Shown: piece after piece, positions 10,125 to 18,700 of the stretch
How the letters are laid out: the number at the start of each line of letters is the position of its first letter
How positions within the stretch are numbered: position 1 is the stretch's first letter
Source: Mesostigma viride
Lineage: Eukaryota > Streptophyta > Mesostigmatophyceae > Mesostigmatales > Mesostigmataceae
Length of the DNA stretch: 25,838 nt
Assembly: GCA_009746045.1 (NCBI GenBank)
Contig: RPFO01001818.1
Location: forward strand, 1-25,838
Reading direction: 5' to 3'
Notes under the pieces: model-generated
The model's database searches: none
What the model was told of the DNA's origin: nothing
What the model saw: the letters and a program-made list of their open reading frames with translations, nothing else
Position numbers and translations under genes: made by a program

Positions 10125-10708
10125 TGTTACGTCCCAGCCCAGACACACCTAGCCTGAGCTACGTAGCGAAAGACCCTTCTTGCCGGAATTAGGAATAATT
10201 CAAGGTAGCCTAAAGTAGGTTGCGCTTCACGACGTGAGTCGTGAGATATCTGGCATCACGGCTTGATGCCAAGCTAATTAGTACACACTTATAATGGCTA
10301 GCAACACCAAGTACAAATGGATAATTGCCCCGGGCTCAATGTGTAGGCGTATTCGCACTTATCATTCATCAAACCAAGAGGACGAGACTCTCGTCCTCGG
10401 ACCAATTTCACCTAGGTGGGTTGCGGCGCAGATACACACCAATTCCGACCAGCCAATCCGGTTCACACATTCCACGTAGGATCCGGGCCGACATCGACCC
10501 CCAACTATAGGATCCACGTCTAGAACCATCGTCAGACCCAGAACTGGCGCGGCGCCACTGCACCGGCCCCTAAAAGGTCAACCTAGGACCCAAAATAACT
10601 AGTCCAATTCGTACAATAGCCAATATCCATACAACTCAGTACAACGGCCACAAGGCCTTAGTAATTTATTCCATTGTTACGTCCGACCAAAAGGGCCGGG
10701 ACGTAACA
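10125..10708 (-). mobile_element. Single 584-bp LTR with TGTTACGTCCC...GGGACGTAACA ends
   Basis: Both ends carry the same perfect 11-bp inverted terminal repeat and the TG...CA signature. It is flanked on one side by a polypurine tract (10709-10720) and on the other by a PBS candidate, so on the minus strand it acts as a 3' LTR for the DNA at 10709-11872 and a 5' LTR for the DNA at 8227-10124. An extra copy of TGTTACGTCC at 10675 makes a terminal hairpin. The minus strand also has a CATTATAAG TATA-like site near 10290 and three short hairpins. No second LTR copy is in the window. Confidence 0.75.
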
Positions 10709-10720
10709 CTCCTCCCCCCC
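10709..10720 (-). other. Polypurine tract next to the LTR
   Basis: The minus strand reads GGGGGGGAGGAG directly before TGTTACG. This is the usual plus-strand primer site of LTR elements and shows that the internal DNA on this side is a 3' end. Confidence 0.7.
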
Positions 10721-10927
10721 ACGGGGGTCGGTAGTCCCTACCGTACAAAGATAGGATAGAGAAGCAAACAAGACTACTATAAGAGTACTATGTCCCGACC
10801 TCGGTTCACCCGCAGGTCAGTAATACCAGTTCCTCTAGAGGTTGATACACAAGCCCAACCCTGACGTAGTAGCCGGAACTCTGGGGAGTGGATTCCGCTA
10901 TCCATCCCCAAAACTGAACTATCTACT
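10709..10927 (-). other. 3' untranslated part of the retroelement
   Basis: 219 bp between the stop codon at 10928 and the LTR. No ORF. Ends in the polypurine tract. Confidence 0.45.
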
Positions 10928-11506
10928 CTAGCGTCCGCCGCTAGTGATCCGCCGCTGCTGCTGGGCCTCAAGGAGAGCCCGTCGCCCCACAGGGGTCATA
11001 TTACAGATCATCGCCCCGGGATGCGCGCATAAATCCACTTCGAAGGCGATCTGATATGGGGACGTCTTCTGCCGACCCAGCCTGGACAGTTCCACCCACG
11101 TGCCCCGGGGCCACATGCCCAGGAACCCAGCAAGATACTGGGGGTGGGTAAAGAGAAGGGTCAGCGCCGACCAATCTGCCACCCCACAGCGGTGATCACG
11201 AACAAACTTCACCCCCATCATGAAAACCTCAGTGCGCACGTGATCCTCAATGATTGTCGCCCTTGGTGCCCCTACAATATCAGGCACCACCCGTTCCAGG
11301 AAGGCACGCCCTTCCGCCGGGGCCACCTTGGGCGGCGTAACCACGTGCCCCACTCCATCCACCTGATACCTCCAGTCCCACCAATCCTCGGTACCGAACC
11401 GCACCGTGTGGCCCACCGTCCGGGGAAAACGAAGGTCGTCGGGTTGCGGTAAGGGCAGCGGAGCCTGTGGGAAGAAGGCGATTTCTAGTTGTTCCCAGTA
11501 GGCACC
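10928..11506 (-). CDS. 3'-terminal ORF of the retroelement, unknown function
   Basis: An open frame can be read from about 11506 (AVDRGAYWEQLEIAFFPQAP) through GHTVRFGTEDWWDWRYQVDG, VVPDIVGAPRATIIEDHVRT and GMWPRGTWVELSRLGRQK to TAG at 10928. It is about 190 residues, rich in Trp, Arg and Val, and looks folded. It lies between the spacer edge and the polypurine tract, so it would be the last ORF of an LTR element. I see no integrase zinc finger, DDE residues or chromodomain. It may be an accessory ORF. An upstream piece (11511-11870) is in another frame. Confidence 0.5.
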   Translation of the reverse strand, partial: GAYWEQLEIAFFPQAPLPLPQPDDLRFPRTVGHTVRFGTEDWWDWRYQVDGVGHVVTPPKVAPAEGRAFLERVVPDIVGAPRATIIEDHVRTEVFMMGVKFVRDHRCGVADWSALTLLFTHPQYLAGFLGMWPRGTWVELSRLGRQKTSPYQIAFEVDLCAHPGAMICNMTPVGRRALLEAQQQRRITSGGR

Positions 11507-11510
11507 ACGG

Positions 11511-11870
11511 TCAACCGCACACCAAGGACCCGCTAAGTTGAAAAACCAAAGAGGCGGGCAGGTGCATGCCAGAAGGGACCGAGATCACAGGTCCCTCGAA
11601 CACCACACACAACTTTTCCGTCCGAGGCCCCGGCCCACCATGCCTTACTGCCCTCCCCGGAATTGTCTGTATGAAATCCCCCAGTGACCACTCCTCGTGT
11701 GAAGCTGCCCGGGAAGCCGCATCGTAGCCTACTGAGGCGGCGACTGAGTGATCGCCCTGGCGCCCGAGCTGGTCCAGCATACGCTGTATCAGACCCTGCC
11801 CGGACTGCACCGCTGCCACGAGTGTCTCGATGGTGACCACGGGTTCCGCCGGCACCAAGACTCCCGTCAC
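11511..11870 (-). CDS. Upstream part of the 3' retroelement ORF (frame-shifted, 5' end lost)
   Basis: Reads TGVLVPAEPVVTIETLVAAV, QSGQGLIQRMLDQLGRQGDH and later VVFEGPVISVPSG. It starts right at the palindrome border with no ATG, so its 5' part is missing. After GGTTTTTCAAC near 11537 the sensible frame becomes FFNLAGPWCAVDRG; one T fewer in the T-run would fuse it to the ORF ending at 10928. The N-terminal part looks helical. Function unknown. Confidence 0.45.
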   Translation of the reverse strand: MTGVLVPAEPVVTIETLVAAVQSGQGLIQRMLDQLGRQGDHSVAASVGYDAASRAASHEEWSLGDFIQTIPGRAVRHGGPGPRTEKLCVVFEGPVISVPSGMHLPASLVFQLSGSLVCG

Positions 11871-11872
11871 GT

Positions 11873-12168
11873 TGGGGTGGTCCCACGCGGAATGGGGTCA
11901 TTTTTGGCGCATTTTGCAAGAAAAAAACGCTAGTTTCAATCGTCCGATATCTTTTTTTCGCGCGAATTTGGCGTCCGATCGCGTATTTTCGAGCTAATTT
12001 GGTGTCATAATGCTTAATTCATGTCAATTTGAGCGTACATTCCACATCGAGAGGCTTGAAAGTTAGTAATTCATGTAAATTTTACGTGGAGAGACTCGAC
12101 ATCATCCTAACCTTTGTATTAACCATAGGACGAGCATTGCCAGCGCATGTCCAAGTGCTAACTTTCCC
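11873..12168 (-). other. 3' flank of right-arm gene and inner end of the right arm
   Basis: Mirror of 7931-8226, effectively identical. No gene is seen. Same sub-repeats and same terminal TGGGGTGGTCCCA on the plus strand at 11873-11885. Confidence 0.5.
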
Positions 12169-12731
12169 TCACACTTTCGAGGGCCTCTTCCGTAATTTCG
12201 CTTCCGCGATCTGCTGTTCCGTTTTCGAGTTCCTCCTCTTCTTATCGATCTCCTTTGCAGGCGCCCAGACTTCCACATCCTTCCAGCTCTTGCCATCCGT
12301 CAGCTTTACCACCTTCATCGCGTAGTCCAGCGGCATCCACCACAACTTGTTCTTCAACTTCCCTCCCTTCTCCCCCTCAGCGAAAAACTTAAATGCGACG
12401 TCCCTCCACTTGGTGTCGTATCCAGACACCTGCCCATAAAGCATGACGTCTTCTAGCTTGGCATACATTGGCGTAGCCGTATCCTTGTTCCCTGCTTGCA
12501 TAATGGCTAAAGTCCACCCATCACACCAAAAGGCCTCTGGTGCTCCGAACCCCATTTCCCCGTCCATAAGTCTCATTTCCAACGTGGGCTTGTCATCATC
12601 CTCATCGCCCGCCTGACTGTCTTCCGCCCCCTTAGGCTCCTCCCGTCCGGAAGTGTCAGCATGTACAGCCGCTGGTCCGAAGCCCACCGCCACATTAGCC
12701 AAGCGAAGTAACTGCTCCACATCCTCATTAC
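12169..12731 (-). CDS. Exon 9, right-arm gene: C-terminal 187 residues
   Basis: The acceptor TTGCTCGCAG is followed by GT AAT GAG, which completes a split Gly codon with the G ending exon 8. It reads NEDVEQLLRLANVAVGFGP, an acidic linker (GDEDDDKPTLEMRL), then an aromatic, apparently folded part (APEAFWCDGWTLAIMQAG, VSGYDTKWRDVAFKFFAEG, KLWWMPLDYAMKVV). It ends in a basic helix, KKRRNSKTEQQIAEAKLRKR, then PSKV and TGA. The left-arm copy differs at one or two bases. The family is unknown. Confidence 0.72.
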
Positions 12732-15700
12732 CTGCGAGCAAACCGATCATGCCATCAACGCATGACTAAAATCGAGTTAGTAGAAATCGGACTGCCAACC
12801 GTGAAAAATCAAAACACTCTACATACCAGAATTCACTCGCAGATTTTTTCTTACCCTTTTTGGCCTTTTCCTTCGACCTCTGCTCGCAGGTAGACCCCGT
12901 CTGGGGGTGGGGGGCAGGCGCCGGGGCGGGTTTGGCGGGCTCGGCAACCTTGGCAGTCTTCGCGGTCTTGGGTAACTTCTTGGAAGCAACGCGCTCCTTT
13001 CCCCCGTCCTCCTCCTCTCCGCCGCCATCCTCCTCCTCCTTCTCCTCCTCATCGTCCGAATCTGAAAGCACAACTGCTTTTCGACGCCGTTTCTGAGGCA
13101 GGGCAGGCTTGGGAGGCTTCCCCACCTTGGCCGATTTCTTGGAAGCAACGTGCTCCGCAGCCTTCCCACCCTTGGCGGATTTCTTGGTAGCAACGTGCTG
13201 CTCCTCCTCCTCCTCCTCCTCCTCCTCCCCCTCCTCCTCCTCAGCATCGTCGTCCTCCTCCTCCTCCTCCTCCTCAGCATCGTCGTCCGAATCAGCCACT
13301 GCCACAACTGGCTTACGAAGCTGCTTCTTCGGTACCTGAGAAATGGCCAGAGTCGGCGGGGGAACCCGAAGCTGCTTCTTCGGTACCTGAGAACTGGGCA
13401 GAGGCGCCGGGGTGGGCAGAGTCGCCGGGGGAACCCGAAGCTGCTTCTTCGGAACCTGAAAAACGGGCTGCGACGCGGCAGGCTTGGAAGGCCCACCTCC
13501 ATCATCCTCAACAAGTGACACGACTGCCCGTCGAGTCACTTGAGAAGCGGGCTTCTTCGCCGCAGGCGGATCCGAATCACCTTCAGGCCCCGTCCTCTGT
13601 TCGGCCTGCTGCGTTCTGACCTCGACGGGGGTCTCTCCGCGGTTAGACCCTCCTGCCGGACCTCCATCCCCTCCATCCCCTCCCTCCAACAACTGTTGGT
13701 CATCCCTCTCCACCACGGCGGACGATCCCCCAGCTTCGTGGGAAGCTTTTCGCTTCTTCGCCCTTCCGAGCCTAGGCCCCCCATCACCTTCCCCCTGTTC
13801 AAGCCGCTCCCACAATTCACTCCCTTTCCCGATCCTTTCCACTATCTCTTGAAACCCCTTAATCTCCGTCTCGGTACCAAACACGATCACCATCGGTTCG
13901 AACCTGGAGAAAAAGTCGTGGGCGCAAGCCTTCAGCACATTATCGTACATCCCGCCCGGTTGGGGAATGGACGAAGCTGTCGGGCAAGGACCGAACGCCC
14001 ACCACCCTCTCTGAAAGTTACTCCACTTATCACCCCAAATGTTCGCCAAGTTCAGCAGGCTCAGGCACGGAAGGGACCTGCCCAAGGGAAAGGGGCGGGC
14101 TGAAGCTGAGGCAACCTCGCCTGCCACCTGCTTGACGAGCGACTTGTCATCATCATCACCGTCTAGTCCTGACAGCAAAACCAGACCCGGCGACGGCCCC
14201 AGTCCACACTCTGCCACTCATACTTCACGTCCCACTCCTCCTCCTCCTTCGCCTCCTCCTCCTTCTTCGCCTCCGTCTCCTTCCCCTTCCCCTTCCCCTT
14301 CCCCTTCTCCAGCCCCTTCACCGGCCCCTTCATCGCCGCCTCCTTCACCCCCCTTCGAGTAATCCAACTTTTGGAGCGTACTTCCTGAACGCTTCCGGAG
14401 CCAAAAGTGCCAAACCCACCGTCTTGTCCTCGCTCTCTTTTAGCAGAATCTCCTGAAAGTCGATCTTGCCATTACTGAGATCCTTTCTCGGAATCCTCAG
14501 ATGTGCGGCGTGTTTTTTGGCTTTAAGAAGGTAGGCGATGTTCCTCGTTATGATGACGGCCACATCCCAAAATTCCCGGTATCTGGCCACAATCTCCTTC
14601 CTGCCGACCGGCCGAGCGAGAGGATGGAGATTGAAGACGAGTTCGAAAATATGAGACGCCACAAACTCCTTGCCCTTTGCGTCCTTGCATTGCGCTTCCA
14701 GCGTCTCATCCTCCTTGAATCTGGCGCAAATGGTCAGCCGCAGGCACTCCAGCACATCCTTGGCGATCTCCACCAACTTGGTGAGCTTTTCCGGTCCAAC
14801 CTGGCAGCTCATGATGCAATCGATCACGGCGTCCATCATAGGAAGGCTGGCCAAGTTCCTGAAAGAAGTCCAAGAGACCTTCTGGCCTTTCTTCTCCCCC
14901 TCTGCATTGGCGAATTTGCACCTTTGCATCATCACCTCCTCAGGCGCGGGTTTCGTTGAGGCAGGATCATCAGTCTGCTCCTGTGTCAGACGGAGAAACG
15001 TGTTGGCCAGCGTGCGACTGTAAGCGGAATGCACTGAAGCAATGCTGTGGGCCGGCTTTTTCTTTCCTTCTGCTTCCTCCTCGTGTACATCCACCGCTGC
15101 CGGCTCCACATTCCCTTCCCTTCCCCCCGCTTGCCGCATAGCCGGGAGGATGTACGTGAGCAGATTGGTGTAGTGGCCATCCGCAATATAGTGGCCCTTC
15201 CCACGCGTGACTTTGCCGTATAGATATAGCTTGTTGTAGTTCCACACGTCAAGCAACGCCTGGCCCAGCGTACGATCCGCCACGGCTAAGTCCTCCGAAT
15301 TCGCCCCCTTGGCGATGTCGAACAGCTTCTCCAGCTTGCCGGTCAGCACCGCCTGCGACATCAATTAACATCGAGCGAGCAACGACAAAACTCAGTCATA
15401 AAAGGCGAGGGGTATAGCTGCGGATAGACCCTAACAAAATTCGAAAAAGAAACGGCCGACAATACGCAACGAAAATTCCAACAAAAAAAAGGAGAGGGTC
15501 TAGCTGCAGCGAGACCCTCGCAAAAAACTTGAAGCGCACACAAAAAACAACCACGAAAATTCCGAGGGTCTACCCGCAGCTAGACCCTGCCAAAATAGAT
15601 AGCTTACATCTTCTTTTGCCTTAGGTAGATTTCGCAGCTCACTCCACGACGGGAGCAGGTCGCCACCCTTGAGAAGAATGACGTTCGTACCCATGTAACC

Positions 15701-18700
15701 ACCACGGAATTTCCGCAACAGGTCCTGGAAGGCGTGCTCCGCCTCCTTAGGAGTATTTGCGAAATTGGACTCCGCCCCACCCTCGCACATCATTGCCCGA
15801 ACCTCTCCCCACCCGCCATCCGGCCCCCTGAGAAACGACTTTAACCCCTTAAAGTAGTGGTTCCCATCCACCACCGCGTACCGGAGAACCAGATACGGTA
15901 CCGGTACCCGTTCCTCAAAAAATTTCGGATCGTAGGACTTCATCGCAGTATTGCACAGCAGGTTGAAAACTTGCCGACTGCCCTCGATCTCCTGAGGCAA
16001 AACTGCTTCCACCTCGTCCACCTGGCGTAGGTACGCCACTCAAGTCCTCTCGCGAGGAAAGAGGTGGTGGACTCCGTGTTAAGCCACACGTCGACTTCAG
16101 TATCCGAAAGGGGCCGGAAGTACCTGGACCCCACATCCTCCGCGTCAATCTTGGCGCCGTGGTAATGCTTCAGCCACTTGACGAAATCCGGCATGCACAA
16201 GATTTGCTTGTCGAACAGGTCAGGTTGAGATTCGGCAAGCGCCTGGAAAGGGAACTGCCAGACCGGGACAACAACCTTGAAGTGCAAGGCGTTGTCCCGC
16301 GCATTGAGGAGAATGCGGCCGTTCTCCTTAATGGTTTCAAGGTTTAAACGCCGCTGCCTCAAAGCCTCTGGCAAAATAAGCGCGTTGACCGTCTGGATCC
16401 GCATACTGAAACATCCGGTCTGCTGAAAATCGGCCGGCCGAATCCAACGCGTTTCCCTGAGAGTATTGGCCTTCCGGATGTTCTGGTCCCTGACCTCCTT
16501 GTTCGAGTCGACCTTTTTCGAAGGCTTCCAGCTTTCAATGATAGGGTCGGTGTCCGGGTTCCCACTGCTCGTGAGCACCCCCTCCTTAAAAAGCTTGTTG
16601 AGTGACCGGAGCAGCTCAAGAAAGGGGGAGAACTCGGGCCAGTTTGGCAGGTCATCGACGTCCGCCATCCGCCTACTCGAGCAGTACTTGAGCATATCCT
16701 TCACCAGCGCGAACACGGCGTCATGACCAGGTAACTTCTTCTCCACCGTGGCGTCTTCGTCCCCCCCGTCATCCTGAAGTAAAAAATCGAAAAGGACCGC
16801 AGGATTTGCTCAAGTCAGTAATCTTTAGGCCGACCACGACATCCTGTTCAGGGACGAACAAAGTTCTGTTGGAATAGTACCTTACTGACACTAAACACCA
16901 AGTCCCGCAGCCGGTCAGCGTCTACCCGCAGCGAGAGGTCTAAATTTTCACAACAATCGTACCTGTCCAGTTTTCTGCTGCTTCTTGGCCTCCTTAGCCT
17001 TCTCCTTCTCCGCCTTCTTCGCCTCCTTCTCCGCCGCCTTCGCCTCCGCGTTCTTCTTACTGTTGGCCTTTGCCACCGCATTCAGCGCCCTTTTTCCCTC
17101 AGCGGCCCGACGACGAAAATCAGCCTTCATGAATTTCTCGATCTTGTCAACCTTTGCCTCTGAGTACTCCTTAGGCTGCCACTTGAAATTCTTGGTGGCT
17201 TTCGACTTCACCAGATTTGCGAATTCATATGCCAATTCACTCTTAAAGGTAGCGTCACCCAACACCTCCGTATCGAAATCGGCATCGACTTCCGCCTCAA
17301 GTCGTGTCAGGTACTTGCGAAACTCGGACCCCGCAGGTCCCTCCGAATCGACGCCATCGGGCGGAGACTTAAGCATGATCAGGCCAACAGCAATAATATG
17401 ATCCTTCGCAACCTTCTTGCGGGAATCCAGCTTTTCCCTTTCATGCTCAGTCAATGGAGGCTTCGCCGCCTTCCCCCCCGCAGTACCCCCAGCGACAGCC
17501 CCCGCCTGCATTACAAAAAAAAACGAACAAGAAGGGACTTGACCTCAGTTCGATTGTTGCACCATCGTCTCTCTGCGGAGATACCCCTCAGCACGAAAAA
17601 AATCACACGAACTCGCGGCGGATGAACGTACCTGCACAGCCACTTCTCCCTCAGCGTCTCCCCCATCCTCATCTCCTCCAGCGTTTTCATCCCCCCCATC
17701 CTCATCTCCTCCAGCGTTTTCTTCCTCTCCGGCAGCGCCTGCTGAGGCCAAACCCCCCGCCTGTCAACACCGAATACGACAGCTCATTGGAAATCAAAAT
17801 TAGTCGATATTTGTATATTTCGCATAATGCGCTCACTAAAACTTCAGGCGAAATGCAGACATCCGGATATCGTTTAATGCTTACCATTTCCATCTCGAGT
17901 CCAGACCAAATACCAGCACTGTCAACAGCCATCGCCGCAGCCGCCCCCTGAAAAAAGACAACAGATTGGTTGGGGGCACCGTTGAAATTAGCCGAACATG
18001 TCAGTCTCAATAAAAGGGTGAGGGTCTACCTGCAGCTAGACCCCATGTAAGATGCTCGTGGAAACTCGACGGACAAGCACCCACCTTATCAACCAAGTCT
18101 GACAAATTAGGTAAATCCTCCGATACGTCCCCTGGCATGGAGCCCCCCTGCATGATATGACAGGACAAACCATGAAGGTTGGTCAGCATATAGAGCCCTA
18201 TTCAGGGAATGGAAACAACCCAAATCGATAAACGATATCGGCAAGTTAACGTACCGAAACGTAGAACTTCCACCTCCTCAAAATCTTCCCCAAAGGCCAT
18301 ATCGGCACTTGATGGGCTCTCTCCTTTTCCAGTTGCCGCCTCAATTCCGCCTCGAAGAACAACTCGAGGGACTGCCAATGGCCTCCCGCCTCTAAATCAG
18401 ACCACTCCGTGTCTGTCTTGGTTCGGATACTCTGGAGACAATCAACCAACGAGATTTGATCCAACCATTCCTGGACGACTTCCCGGTATGGCTTATATGT
18501 CTGAATAACATGGAAGTCCTCCCGGTGCCGGAAACTTTGGATCACCTGTCCAGCCCAATCCAAAAAGAAAGCGACCGCTTCCCGCGAAAGGCTGGCGTCC
18601 GGGCTGACAAGAAAGTCAGTCCGCCACTTAACAAAAGATTGCAGTAAGTGGTCTCTTGCCATGTCCAAATGCGCGATCACTTCATGTGCGCGCTCCTCCA

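Noticed and set aside
10928-11870. Integrase C-terminus or chromodomain before the 3' LTR
   Set aside because: No HHCC zinc finger, DDE spacing or chromodomain aromatic pattern is visible. Left as unknown.
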